A DNA stretch of 64,000 nt. Source: Streptomyces sp. NBC_01445 (GTDB lineage: Bacteria > Actinomycetota > Actinomycetes > Streptomycetales > Streptomycetaceae). A model generated the notes under the pieces. That model saw only the letters and a program-made list of their open reading frames with translations, was not told where the DNA came from and ran no database searches. Below are positions 33,972 through 42,501 of the stretch, piece after piece. The translations under genes were made by a program, and so were the position numbers. The stretch covers positions 124,001 through 188,000 of the forward strand of contig NZ_CP109486.1 in the NCBI RefSeq assembly GCF_035918235.1. The letters run 5' to 3'. Position 1 is the stretch's first letter. Each line of letters begins with the position of its first letter.

Positions 33972-34310
33972 TCAGGCCGCGGTCGTCGGGTTCGCTGATT
34001 CGGCGGCGCGGCGGTATTCGGCGTTGATGCGCTGGGCCTCTTCGAGCTGGTCTTCGAGGATGACGATGCGGCAGGCAGCCTCGATCGGGGTGCCGTGGTC
34101 GACGAGCTCACGCGCGCGGGCCGCGATGCGCAGCTGGTAGCGGGAGTAGCGGCGGTGGCCGCCCTCGGAGCGCAGCGGGGTGATCAGGCGGGCTTCGCCG
34201 ATGGCACGCAGGAAGCCCTGGGTGGTGCCGAGCATGGCGGCGGCCCGGCCCATCGTGTAGGCGGGGTAGTCGTCGTCATCGAGACGGCCGAATGAATCGT
34301 CTGCTGTCAT
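33972..34310 (-). CDS. MerR/BldC-like DNA-binding protein (left copy)
   Basis: 112 residues. DYPAYTMGRAAAMLGTTQGFLRA, HRRYSRYQLRIAARA: MerR-type winged helix with the R.YSR..L motif, then ELVDHGTPIEAACRIVILEDQLEEAQ, a short coiled helix, and no effector domain. A second copy at 39372-39710 has the same sequence for about 97 residues though the DNA differs at many silent sites, so the protein is under selection. Its 700-base GCAGT-rich leader is also duplicated. Regulon unknown. Confidence 0.85.
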   Translation of the reverse strand: MTADDSFGRLDDDDYPAYTMGRAAAMLGTTQGFLRAIGEARLITPLRSEGGHRRYSRYQLRIAARARELVDHGTPIEAACRIVILEDQLEEAQRINAEYRRAAESANPTTAA

Positions 34311-35067
34311 TACACCTCTCTGTGGAACGCGTGGAGGGGCCCTGGTGCCATACCGGCACCAGAGCCCCGAAGGAACTGCTACACCATCTGCCGACCCTGG
34401 TTACTGCGCCGGCCTTCTGTATCCGCTGACCCGACCTGGAAGTTGTCGGGGACGCGGGGATCGCGGTTGCTTGACCGGAGACCACCTCACTATCGATGTC
34501 CTGCGGTACCCGGGCTCAACACTCCACCCGGGCGATCCTGATGGCGCTCAACTCCTCCGTTCTTCCCTCTTGATCAACTACTTACCAAACGGGAACTGCG
34601 GAACTGCGTACTGCTGGTACTACGAACTGCTCGTGGCCTCGAACAGCGCCACTCTTCGGCAGCCAGCCCCGTCGCCCGTCCTGCATCTGCTCTGGCTTAG
34701 AACCCCACTGCCGAACCTCCCGGTGCGCGCGCCCGCAGCTGACGCCTTCACCGAGGTACTGCTCACTGACTTCACTGCTGAGTACTGCGAACTGCACTTA
34801 CGGGTACTGCCACGGCGGCCCCTGATAACTGCGAGCCGCCCGGTCCGGTCGCCAGTCCCGTCGCCGTCCTGCAACAACCCTGGCTTCGAAACTCCGCCAC
34901 CGCACCGTCCTGCCAACTGCAACTGCATGTACTACTGACCGGCAGTTCGTCTCTGCCAGGCCCTGCTCGATCTCGGCTACGAGAGAAACCATAACCACAC
35001 CGCCATCCAATGTCTACTCCAGCCAACATAGATTTCCGCGTGATCGACGGTGAGGTAATCGACCTCG
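34010..35067. repeat. Long inverted repeat, left arm
   Basis: The complement of this segment matches 38636-39675 with high identity (about nine bases in ten by eye, with small indels) and contains the MerR-like gene, its leader and the start of a divergent gene (MSTPANIDFRV). Arms are separated by about 3.6 kb with the sulfatase and TerD genes. Confidence 0.8.
34311..35009 (-). promoter_or_regulatory. GCAGT-rich repetitive leader of the MerR-like gene (left copy)
   Basis: About 700 noncoding bases with more than a dozen GCAGT(A/T) units on the minus strand, spaced mostly 6-9 bases in clusters (for example GCAGTACGCAGTTCCGCAGT near 34590-34620, and further clusters near 34745-34830 and 34910-34940). 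Too short and regular for coding; probably a tandem binding array for the MerR-like protein or a replication/transcription element. A shortened version of the same array lies in the right arm. Confidence 0.6.
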
Positions 35068-35090
35068 AACAGCGACGCGGACAGGTGCGA
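35010..35090 (+). pseudogene. 5' fragment of a divergent gene (left copy)
   Basis: MSTPANIDFRVIDGEVIDLEQ starts at 35010 and runs to the arm end, after which the frame is Arg-rich. The right arm holds the same start at 38693 (MSTPANIDFRVFDGEV). Both copies are truncated where the arms end. Family not recognised. Confidence 0.5.
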
Positions 35091-35140
35091 AGCCGTCACG
35101 CCCCGCTCTGGCGCCGACTACTTCCCCGACGGCATGGACC

Positions 35141-35221
35141 ACGAGACGTACTACCAGCCCACCCGGCCACAAGGGTGGCGGTGAGCGTGACGACTGCGGC
35201 GGCAGCGATGGAACGGCGCAT
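35141..35221 (-). pseudogene. Secreted protein, signal-peptide fragment
   Basis: ATG 35221 with GGGGGGA upstream begins MRRSIAAAAVVTLTATLVAGW, a Sec signal peptide. The mature protein is lost within about 30 codons where it meets the inverted arm. Confidence 0.5.
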
Positions 35222-35259
35222 GGAATCCCCCCGTACATTCCCGTTAGGACCAGGGGGGC

Positions 35260-35473
35260 GCCGGTTGTGGACGACAGTTTCCTCGCGGTGCTGCATGCCG
35301 GGGATCGGCCGGCCAGCTTCGTACTGCCGGGGAGGCCGTGGGCGCAGCGGTACGAGGTTGCCGTCGACACCTCGCGGGAGGAGCAGGGGCGGGCGCCCGG
35401 CGTCGTGCATCGCGCGGGGGGCGCGATTACGGTGCCGGCGCGGGCTGTGCTGCTGCTGCGGGTGGTGGGGTGA
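35260..35473 (+). pseudogene. Glycogen debranching enzyme (GlgX-type) C-terminal fragment
   Basis: About 68 residues: DDSFLAVLHAGDRPASFVLPG, RYEVAVDTSREEQG and VPARAVLLLRVV. This is the terminal beta-sandwich of GlgX/TreX. All catalytic parts are missing upstream. A CTGGGG-CTGCGC-CCCCAG terminator follows at 35516-35533. Confidence 0.7.
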
Positions 35474-35515
35474 GGGTTGTTTCGTCACCGCCACCCCTAC
35501 CCGTCCCATCCCGTC

Positions 35516-35533
35516 CTGGGGCTGCGCCCCCAG
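35516..35533 (+). terminator. Terminator after the GlgX fragment
   Basis: CTGGGG and CCCCAG around CTGCGC, a very common Streptomyces terminator form. Confidence 0.6.
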
Positions 35534-35813
35534 ACGCCCCTAAAAGACTGCGCAGTTCCCCGCGCACCTTTCAGGTGCGTCCACTGCATGGACGTTGGCT
35601 TGACGTGTCGGGCTGCCCGCTGGCACCGTCGCTCAGCATGAGGCCCTCCGCCGATCACCCGCGCGCGCTCGTCGCGCTCGTGGAGCGGCGCCACGTCGAC
35701 CTGTGCCGGCAGTCCAGCGCCATCTGTCGCTGAGCCCACAGTCTCCTCGCCCGCCCTTCTTCTCTTCCCTCTTCGTGTCCCGTCGTGGCACCCGTCCGTT
35801 CCGAGGAACCCGC

Positions 35814-37240
35814 ATGCCCGAAATATCCCGTCGTACCTTCGGCGGTCTCGTCGGTGGTGGCGCGGTCACCGCCGTCGCCGGTACGGCCACCGCCGCCGTG
35901 GCAGCCCCCGACCAGGCCGCCCCCACCGAGCGCCCGTTCCAGGCCCGTACCGCCTCCGCCGGTTCCGGCCGGCGCCCCAACCTCCTGGTCATCCTGGGGG
36001 ACGACCTGGGCTGGGCCGACCTCTCCTCGTACGGAGCGCCGCACATCAAGACCCCGAACCTGGACCGGCTCGCCCGGCAGGGGTGCGCTTCACGGACGCG
36101 TACTCGGGGTCGGCGACCTGCTCGCCGACCCGGTTCAGCCTGTACACCGGGCGCTATCCGGGCCGTACGAAGGGCGGGCTCGCCGAGCCCATCGCCAACA
36201 GGACCCAGGGTCTGGACCCGAACCATCCCACCCTGGCCTCCCTGCTGAAGAAGGCGGGCTACTCCACTGCCCTAATCGGCAAGTGGCACTGCGGCTGGCT
36301 GCCCGACTACAGCCCCACGAAGTCGGGTTGGGACGAGTTCTTCGGCAACCATGGCGGCGTCCTGGAGTACTTCTCCAAGCTCGGCCAGCTCGGCGACTAC
36401 GACCTCTACGAGGGGGACGCCGAGTACAAGGACCTGCGCTACTACACGGAGGTGCTGACCGAGCGGGCGGTGGAGTACGTCGGCCGCAAGCACGACAAGC
36501 CGTGGCTGCTGAACCTCAACTTCACCACCCCGCACTGGCCCTGGCTGAGCGAGGAGGACGCCGAGACCGGTGCGGAGATCGCCGCGAAGATCCGGGCCGC
36601 CAAGAGCCAGGCCGAGATCACCGCCGCACTGCTGCACGACGACGGCGGCTCGGTCGCGAAGTACACGCAGATGGTCGAGAGCCTCGACGCGGCGGTCGGC
36701 GAGGTGCTGGCGGCGCTGCGCCGGTCCGGGCAGGAGGAGAACACGGTGGTGTACTTCGCCAGCGACAACGGTGGTGAACGCTGGTCGTACCTCTGGCCGC
36801 TGAGCGGTGAGAAGTTCGTGCTCCAGGAGGGCGGCATCCGGGTGCCGACGATCGTCCGTTGGCCGCACCGCATCGACGACAACCAGGTCAGCCGCGAACC
36901 GAACTTCTCCCCCGACTGGACCGCGACCCTGCTGGAGCTGGCCGGCGCCCGGCCCGACCCGGCGTATCCGCTGGACGGCAGAAGCCTCGCGGGCTATCTG
37001 CTGAAGGGCGAGAAGCTGCCCGAGCGGGACCTGTTCTGGCGGGTGCGGGCCAATCGGGCGCTCAGGCGCGGCGACTGGAAGTACTACCAGGACTCCGCGG
37101 GCAAGGACCACCTCTACGACCTCGGCGCCGATCTGCGCGAGCAGGCCGATCTGGCGCCCGACAAGCCGGAGTTGCTCGCCGAGCTGAAGGCGGCCTGGGA
37201 GAAGACCGCGAGCGGGCTGCTGCCGTACCCCGCCGCCTGA
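35814..37240 (+). pseudogene. Tat-exported sulfatase, one-base frameshift
   Basis: MPEISRRTFGGLVGG begins a twin-arginine signal; LLVILGDDLGWADLSSYG has the metal-binding Asp pair; the frame breaks in CAGGGGTGCG near 36080 (one G short). The next frame continues VRFTDAYSGSATCSPTRFSLYTGR, with CSPTR the formylglycine motif, then LIGKWHCGW, FTTPHWPW and FASDNGG (further metal ligands). The domain is otherwise complete at about 475 residues. Either a recent mutation or a sequencing error. Likely substrate: sulfate ester of a polysaccharide or aryl compound. Confidence 0.88.
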
Positions 37241-37366
37241 TCAGAAGGTGAGGCGGTCGACGATGGCCGCGCAGTGGCGTGTGCTGCTCGAGGCGGGGGC
37301 CACCGGTGTGTGGACAGCAGTCGGCTCACGGGCGCAAAACGGTTCGGCCGCAGGGTAGGCGAGAGC

Positions 37367-38464
37367 TCAGTCGATGATGTCGACGCCGAAGCTGCGTGCC
37401 AGGTCGGCCAGTTGGTGGTCGTATCCCTGGCCGATGGCGCGTACGCGCCATCCCGGGCCACGCCGGTAGACCTCGGCGAGCAGCAGCGTTCGTTCGGTCG
37501 TCGCGGCGTCCAGGGTGGCCTGGGCCAGTGCTCGCGCGTCGGTTGCCTGGGCAACGGTGATCTCGATTGCTCCGGCATCGGCGAACGTCGCGGTTCCGTC
37601 GATGGCAGCGGCGATGACGATTTTGCGGACGGCGTCGGAAAGGGTGGTCAGCTCCGCTGTGATGGCTTGTTCGCTGGGGCCGTCGGTGATCAGGCGCACC
37701 GTCGCGTCGGGGCTTTCGGGCGCCCCGTAGAAGACGAAGTCCTCGTCGCACAGGACCTGTTCGTCCTCGTCGAGCAGGAAGGCGACCACGTCGATCTCGC
37801 AGTCGGCCTGATGGCCCCAGGAGGCACTCACCGTCCATGTTCCGGCGCCGCCGTGTGCAGTCGGAAGGTCGAAAACGCCGCCGCGGGGAAGGACCGGGTC
37901 GGCCGTTCCCACTTGTGCGGCGGTGCCCGATGGCGGCTTGAGCGTGGCGAGCCAGTCGCCATCGTGGACCGGCAGTCCGCGTGCCGTGATGTGGGGCATG
38001 CGACGGTCCTCGGCTCCACCGGTCAGGAGAATCACATCGGTGACGCCGGCGGAGAGATTGACGGCGGCGGCACCGCCCTGCTCCGTAATGCGGGTGCGCA
38101 GCGCCGAGGCTTCGTCGTGGTGGCCGCCCAGCACCAGGACCCGGCGCCCGGACAGCGGTTGGGCGGAGGCTGGGCGGCCGGTGCGCCGCTGTGCGGGTAG
38201 GGACGGCTTCGATGGTGCCGGTTTGGTGTGGGCGGTTCCAGGCTGCACGCCGGTGAGCAGGCCGAGGAAGGTTCCTTCGGTGATCACGGGCACTCCTGCA
38301 CCACGTGCCGCACGATACTTGGCGCTCTCGGAGTCGCACTCGTTGGTGACCAGCACGCTGGTGTGCCGGCTGACCGAGCCCATCACGTTCAGTCCTGCCG
38401 CGACGGAGCGTGCGATGAGTTCTTCGCGTGCAGTGCGGGTGTCACCGGTAAAGGCGACCTTCAT
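37367..38464 (-). CDS. BRCT-TerD domain protein without the usual exonuclease
   Basis: 365 residues. N-terminal BRCT: MKVAFTGDTRTAREELIARS, HTSVLVTNECDSESAKY; a second BRCT-like unit at about 105-175 (GRRVLVLGGHHDEASALR); C-terminal TerD: WTVSASWGHQADCEIDVVAFLL, DEDFVFYGAPESPDATV, LLLAEVYRRGPGWRVRAIGQGYD. Streptomyces relatives carry a DEDDh 3'-5' exonuclease ahead of the BRCT; here that part is absent and the upstream sequence is junction debris. TerD domains bind calcium and accompany stress/tellurite systems. Confidence 0.85.
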   Translation of the reverse strand: MKVAFTGDTRTAREELIARSVAAGLNVMGSVSRHTSVLVTNECDSESAKYRAARGAGVPVITEGTFLGLLTGVQPGTAHTKPAPSKPSLPAQRRTGRPASAQPLSGRRVLVLGGHHDEASALRTRITEQGGAAAVNLSAGVTDVILLTGGAEDRRMPHITARGLPVHDGDWLATLKPPSGTAAQVGTADPVLPRGGVFDLPTAHGGAGTWTVSASWGHQADCEIDVVAFLLDEDEQVLCDEDFVFYGAPESPDATVRLITDGPSEQAITAELTTLSDAVRKIVIAAAIDGTATFADAGAIEITVAQATDARALAQATLDAATTERTLLLAEVYRRGPGWRVRAIGQGYDHQLADLARSFGVDIID

Positions 38465-38552
38465 GCCCTGTACCAGCGGGGCCCGTCGCGGAGCGGAGGG
38501 TTGCGACGTTGACGCTCATCGTGTCCATCAGGTTCCCCTGGTCTCTGGATCG

Positions 38553-38693
38553 TCAGTGTCCGGTCCTGTGTGTCCGTGGCTTGTGCCCCGGCTGCGGCCC
38601 GTTAACCCGGCTTGCTCCCGCCCTCCACCGCTGCACGAGGTCGATTACCTCACCGTCGAACACGCGGAAATCTATGTTGGCTGGAGTAGACAT
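38553..38693 (-). pseudogene. 5' fragment of a divergent gene (right copy)
   Basis: 46 codons from ATG 38693, MSTPANIDFRVFDGEVIDLV, the same opening as the left copy at 35010, then unrelated Arg-rich residues after the arm ends at 38636. Confidence 0.5.
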
Positions 38694-39675
38694 TGGATGG
38701 CGGTGTGGTTATGGTTTCTCTCGTAGCCGAGATCAACAGGGCCTGGCAGAGATGAACTGCCGGGCAGCAGTACCGCAGTTTGCAGGACGGTGCGGTGGTG
38801 GAGTTCCGAAGCCAGGGTTGTTGCAGGACGGCGACGGGACTGACGACCGGACCGGGTGGCCCGCAGTGATCAGGGGCCGCCGCGAGCAGTACCGCAGTAC
38901 GCGTAAGGGCAGTTCGCAGTACCAGCAGTGAAGTTAAGTGAGCAGCACCTGGGTGAAGGCGTCGGCTGCGGACGCGCGCACCGGGAAGTTCGGCAGTGGG
39001 GTTCTAAGCCAGAGCAGATGCAGGACGGGCGACGGGGCTGGCTGCCGAAGAGTGACGCTTACTCAGGTCACCGAGTAGTTCGCATCACCAGCGGTAGGTA
39101 AGTGATTGATCCCAGAGGGAAGAACGGAGGAGTTGAGCGCCATCAGGATCGCCCGGGCGGAGTGTTGAGCCCGGGTACCGCAGGACATCGATAGTGAGGT
39201 GGTCTCCGGTCAAGCAACCGCGATCCCCGCACCCCCGACAACTCCCAGGTCGGGGCGGCGGACACAGAAGGCCGACGCAGTAATAGGGTCGGCAGATGGT
39301 GTAGCAGTTCCTTCGGGGCCCTGGTGCGGTACGGCACCAGGGCCCCTCCGCGTGTTCCACAGAGAGGTGAAATGACAGCAGACGACTCGTTCGGACGTCT
39401 CGATGACGACGACTACCCCGCCTACACGATGGGCCGGGCCGCCGCGATGCTCGGCACCACCCAGGGCTTCCTCCGTGCCATCGGCGAAGCCCGCCTCATC
39501 ACACCGCTGCGCTCCGAGGGCGGCCATCGCCGCTACTCCCGCTACCAGCTGCGCATCGCCGCCCGCGCCCGGGAACTCGTCGACCACGGGACCCCCATCG
39601 AGGCCGCCTGCCGCATCGTCATCCTCGAAGACCAGCTCGAAGAAGCACAGCGCATCAACGCCGAATACCGCCGGC
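38636..39675. repeat. Long inverted repeat, right arm
   Basis: Partner of 34010-35067 (see there). Holds the GCAGT-rich leader (about 38700-39371) and the right MerR-like gene. Confidence 0.8.
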
Positions 39676-39710
39676 GTGGCGAGTCCTCCGCTCCGTCGGC
39701 CTCGGCCTGA
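39372..39710 (+). CDS. MerR/BldC-like DNA-binding protein (right copy)
   Basis: 112 residues, the same as the left copy over TADDSFGRLDDDDYPAYTMG through LEEAQRINAEYRR, differing only in the last about 14 residues where the arms end. Nucleotide differences in the shared part are silent. Its leader retains clusters of GCAGTA/GCAGTT, somewhat shorter. AGAGAGGTGA precedes ATG 39372. Confidence 0.85.
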   Translation: MTADDSFGRLDDDDYPAYTMGRAAAMLGTTQGFLRAIGEARLITPLRSEGGHRRYSRYQLRIAARARELVDHGTPIEAACRIVILEDQLEEAQRINAEYRRRGESSAPSASA

Positions 39711-39903
39711 GACCCTGTGACTACCCCAGCGGTTTCGCGGCTGCCGCCCGCACATGCTGCCCGGAACGCCTCACGTCCTGGGCAACTTCGTCGGACTGTG
39801 TGACCGACAGCCCTGGTCTCCCGTCGGGGCCAGGGCTTCATTTCTGCGGGCCCTGTCCCGTGCCCTGCTGGGGTGGGGTGGTGGACTACGGCAGCGCAGC
39901 CGG

Positions 39904-40218
39904 TCAGGCTTGCGGCGGGAAGAGTTCGAGCAGGCGTGCCTTCTGGCGGGAGCCGAGGCCCTGGACGCGGCGGCGCTCGGAGATGTCGAGGTCGGCCAGG
40001 AGCTGGGCGGCGCGGATCTTGCCGATGTTGGGCAGTCCTTCCAGCAGGCGCTTGACGAGCATCCTGCCCACGACCGGGTCATCTCGGTCGAGTACCTCCT
40101 GCAAGGAGGTGCGTTCGTGCTTGAGCGCGTCGAGCAGTTCGCTGCGTTCGCGGCGGACGGCAGCCGCCTTCCGGAGGTTTTCCGCGCGGGCTTCGGCGGT
40201 TAGGGCAGACAGGGGCAT
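39904..40218 (-). CDS. Integration host factor, sIHF/mIHF type
   Basis: 104 residues. AAAVRRERSELLDALKHERTS, LLEGLPNIGKIRAAQLLADLDISERRRVQGLGSRQ: the H2TH-like DNA-binding region of Streptomyces sIHF (G.G..RA..... . ..ISE.RRV.GLG..Q). It is probably a plasmid/accessory paralogue of the chromosomal factor that bends and condenses DNA and supports phage integration and replication. GAGGACCGCAGAGCG lies upstream. Confidence 0.92.
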   Translation of the reverse strand: MPLSALTAEARAENLRKAAAVRRERSELLDALKHERTSLQEVLDRDDPVVGRMLVKRLLEGLPNIGKIRAAQLLADLDISERRRVQGLGSRQKARLLELFPPQA

Positions 40219-40310
40219 CGCTCTGCGGTCCTCTCGTCGTACGGCTTGCGTCGGCCATCATGACGCGTCCGCAGGGGCGGTGACCAGCGGGTTCGCCGTG
40301 CCGCGGCCGG

Positions 40311-40514
40311 TTATGCGCTGGGCTGGCTGCGGGTGTCTCCGCCGCGGCCGCGCAGGGTGACACCGGCTTCGGTGAGGATGCGGTGGACGAAGCCGTAGCT
40401 GCGGCCGGTGTCCTCGGCCAGGGCCCGGATGCTCGCTCCGCCTTCGTACGCCTTCTTCAGCTCGTTCGCGATCTTGTCGCGTGCCTCGCCGGTGATCCGC
40501 GTTCCCTTGGCCAT
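40311..40514 (-). CDS. 67-residue helix-turn-helix protein (copy 2)
   Basis: MAKGTRITGEARDKIANELKK, GGASIRALAEDTGRSYGFVHRILTEAGVTLRGRGG. Same length and architecture as the gene at 4399-4602. ATG 40514 with AAGGGGACGG upstream. It lies 92 bases before the sIHF gene on the same strand, so both may be one transcript. Confidence 0.88.
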   Translation of the reverse strand: MAKGTRITGEARDKIANELKKAYEGGASIRALAEDTGRSYGFVHRILTEAGVTLRGRGGDTRSQPSA

Positions 40515-40667
40515 GGCCGTCCCCTTCGTCGTTCGACGTTCGGAGTGGTGATCATCGCGCATCGATCGGGCGTCCGGCAGCCCGATCCGCACACCCGGGC
40601 GAGAACCAACAGGGCGCGATTGCGCTATCGGTGACTCCGCTTCCCTGACCCTTTATCGGACTTGTGT

Positions 40668-40787
40668 TCATTGACGGCGATGGGCCGCCCGGCACGTGCG
40701 GTCACAGAACTTCTTGTCACTGCGAGCGCCCGCCGGCAGCGGCCTGGAGCAGAGGACGTACGCGCACCGGCACACCCGCCCGGCCAT
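40668..40787 (-). CDS. Cys-rich zinc-binding peptide, 39 residues
   Basis: MAGRVCRCAYVLCSRPLPAG, then SDKKFCDRTCRAAHRRQ. Four or five cysteines in C.C..../C....FC...CR spacing resemble the short zinc ribbons of replication/recombination-associated peptides. The start lies five bases from the STAS gene stop, so it is likely translated with that gene. Codon bias supports it despite the size. Confidence 0.6.
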   Translation of the reverse strand: MAGRVCRCAYVLCSRPLPAGARSDKKFCDRTCRAAHRRQ

Positions 40788-40791
40788 GACT

Positions 40792-41115
40792 TCACCCCGG
40801 CTGCTCGATGGTGAAGGCGCTGCCGGTGTGGGACAGCCGCAGCAGCCGGGCCAGGGCGTGCGGGACCGCGTACAGCCGCAGTTCCACCCCTTCGGCCTTC
40901 GCGGCGCGGGCGGCGGCCAGCAGCGCGGACAGGCCGGAACAATCCACGAAGGTCAGCCGACCGCAATTCACGTCGACGCGGTCGTGGGCGGACACGGCGG
41001 CCCGGAGGGCTTCCCTGATGTCCGGGGCGCTGACCAGGTCGAGGTCCCCGGCCACGGTCACCCGGCAGCTGCCGGGCCCGGTCGGGTGCACTGCGACCTG
41101 GAGCGTGTCGTGCAC
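40792..41115 (-). CDS. STAS domain anti-anti-sigma factor
   Basis: 107 residues from GTG 41115. VTVAGDLDLVSAPDIREAL, RVDVNCGRLTFVDCSGLSALLAA: the complete STAS fold with DCSGLSAL, where the Ser is the phosphorylation site for an anti-sigma kinase. Probably controls a stress or developmental sigma factor. No sigma or kinase gene is near. Confidence 0.92.
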   Translation of the reverse strand: MHDTLQVAVHPTGPGSCRVTVAGDLDLVSAPDIREALRAAVSAHDRVDVNCGRLTFVDCSGLSALLAAARAAKAEGVELRLYAVPHALARLLRLSHTGSAFTIEQPG

Positions 41116-41361
41116 GGCGCCCCCTTCGGGACTGCGATGTCGCGTCACTGGGCGGGGTCGTGATTCCAGAAAACGCCCTGCCCAGACGCCGTGTCCATCC
41201 CCGTCACTCACCGCCTGGCGCCCGTCACGCGGCCAAGAAGAACCGTCGCGGCCCCGCCGCCCGCCATGACGCGAGGCGCCCAGGCTGGTGTGGGCGGGCT
41301 TGGCGGGGCAGGCTGAGAAGTGCACCGGCTCAGGCATACCGCCGCGCGAAGGGAACCCGGG

Positions 41362-41718
41362 ATGATCAAGATCGCGGATATTCGCGAGTGGCGCACCCAC
41401 GACGTCGTCGACGCGGGCGGCCACAAGATCGGCACGATGGAGGCCGTCTACGTGGACACCAGCACCGACGAGCCGGCCATGGCCACCGTCCAGGTCGGGC
41501 TGCCCACCCGCCGCCACCTGGTCTTCGTCCCGCTGAACGGCGCGCTCGTGGGCCCCGGCTACGTGAAGGTCGACTACGACCGGTCGCTGGTGAAGAAGTG
41601 CCCGGCGATCGGCACGGACGACGTTCTGCCCGCCGAGGACGAGGCGGCGGTCTTCGCGCACTACGGCCTGCCCTACCAGAGCGGCGCGAACGGTGAGCGG
41701 CAGCTCGCCCGCCGCTGA
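41362..41718 (+). CDS. PRC-barrel domain protein
   Basis: 118 residues. EWRTHDVVDAGGHKIGTMEAVYVDTST, RRHLVFVPLNGALVGPGYVKVDYD, then an acidic C-terminus. This is a single PRC-barrel, as in many Streptomyces general stress proteins. ATG 41362 after GGGAACCCGG. Probably in an operon with the small membrane peptide 27 bases downstream. Confidence 0.9.
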   Translation: MIKIADIREWRTHDVVDAGGHKIGTMEAVYVDTSTDEPAMATVQVGLPTRRHLVFVPLNGALVGPGYVKVDYDRSLVKKCPAIGTDDVLPAEDEAAVFAHYGLPYQSGANGERQLARR

Positions 41719-41745
41719 CCGACCCACCGAGGAGGTGCCCGCTCC

Positions 41746-41919
41746 ATGAGACTCTTCCTGATCCTCGTCATCGCGGCGATCGTGCTAGGCATCATCGGCG
41801 CCGTCGCCAAGGGGCTGCTTTACCTGCTGATCATCGGCATCGTGGTGTTCATCGCGGCCCTGGTGTACCTGGGCGTGCACCTGCGGCGCTCCGGCCGCCG
41901 CAGCCGCACGCTCCGCTGA
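41746..41919 (+). CDS. Small hydrophobic membrane peptide
   Basis: 57 residues. Two adjacent hydrophobic stretches (LILVIAAIVLGIIGAVAKG; LLIIGIVVFIAALVYLGV) then LRRSGRRSRTLR. GAGGAGGTG upstream. Such peptides commonly follow PRC-barrel stress genes; function unknown. Confidence 0.75.
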   Translation: MRLFLILVIAAIVLGIIGAVAKGLLYLLIIGIVVFIAALVYLGVHLRRSGRRSRTLR

Positions 41920-41960
41920 GACGTCTTGAGCTGCCGGGCCGGCAGGGGGCCCAAACCAGA

Positions 41961-42020
41961 ACCGGCCGGTCCCGGCAGCCCCGGGTGGCCGGGCAGGCTT
42001 CCGGGGCTGCCGGCCGGTGG
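41961..42020 (-). promoter_or_regulatory. Conserved hairpin downstream of small paralogue gene (copy 2)
   Basis: CCGGCAGCCCCGG (41972-41984) and CCGGGGCTGCCGG (42001-42013): a perfect 13-base stem, extended by GGCCGG flanks, with CCTGCCCGG in the loop on the minus strand. It is at the same place relative to the 42064 gene as the 2959-3013 hairpin is to the 2729 gene. Confidence 0.65.
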
Positions 42021-42063
42021 CGTGATGCGGGCCCCGGGGGAAGGCCGTCGCACCGACGCCGGT

Positions 42064-42261
42064 CTATCGGATGGGCCACAGGCAGCGGCTTGCCAGCATC
42101 GTCCACTCCCGGTCAGTCTGGCCGGGCACGACACGCCCCGCCGCACTCCAGTGCACTGCCAGCGCGGCGTAGATCGGCTCGTCCGAGCGAAGCCGGACGG
42201 CTTCACTGGTGCGGCCGACTAGGTCGATGACGGGTGCCGGCCGCACGGTCATCGCGGTCAT
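42064..42261 (-). CDS. Small conserved protein, paralogue of the 2729 gene
   Basis: 65 residues: SDEPIYAALAVHWSAAGRVV, PGQTDREWTMLASRCLWPIR. Downstream of the DciA-like reading frame (TAG at 42271), same strand, forming a three-gene cassette. No known domain. Confidence 0.7.
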   Translation of the reverse strand: MTAMTVRPAPVIDLVGRTSEAVRLRSDEPIYAALAVHWSAAGRVVPGQTDREWTMLASRCLWPIR

Positions 42262-42268
42262 GGTCGTA

Positions 42269-42501
42269 CTAACGCGCCGCCCCGGTCCTGGTCACCCTGC
42301 GGTACGGCGCCGCTGGGCGAGGGCGGCGCGCCTGGGCCTCGTCGAGAAGCAGGGCGAACTCCGTCAGCGCGATGCGCTGGACGTCCTCGGCGGTGACCGG
42401 CTCGGTGTTGGTGCGGCGGGCCTGGGCGAGTTCGGCCGCGCCTCCCGGGCCGTGACCAGGGCCTGGCGCGCGAGGTCGACCCCGCTCAGCTCGCCGCTCA
42501 C
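42269..42501 (-). pseudogene. DciA-like (DUF721 N-terminal) protein, one-base deletion
   Basis: GTG 42501 overlaps the stop of the upstream gene (GTGA). VSGELSGVDLARQALVTARE is the conserved opening of actinobacterial DUF721/DciA proteins (SGVDLARxAL..ARE). The rest, AELAQARRTNTEPVTAEDVQR and LTEFALLLDEAQAR, is in the next frame; total length 233 bases is one short. DciA loads replicative helicase in many bacteria; the C-terminal part here differs from that fold, so function is inferred from the start only. Confidence 0.55.

Noticed and set aside
34590..34940. GCAGT units considered as a CRISPR array
   Set aside because: Units are five or six bases with irregular short spacing; no long repeats or unique spacers and no cas genes.
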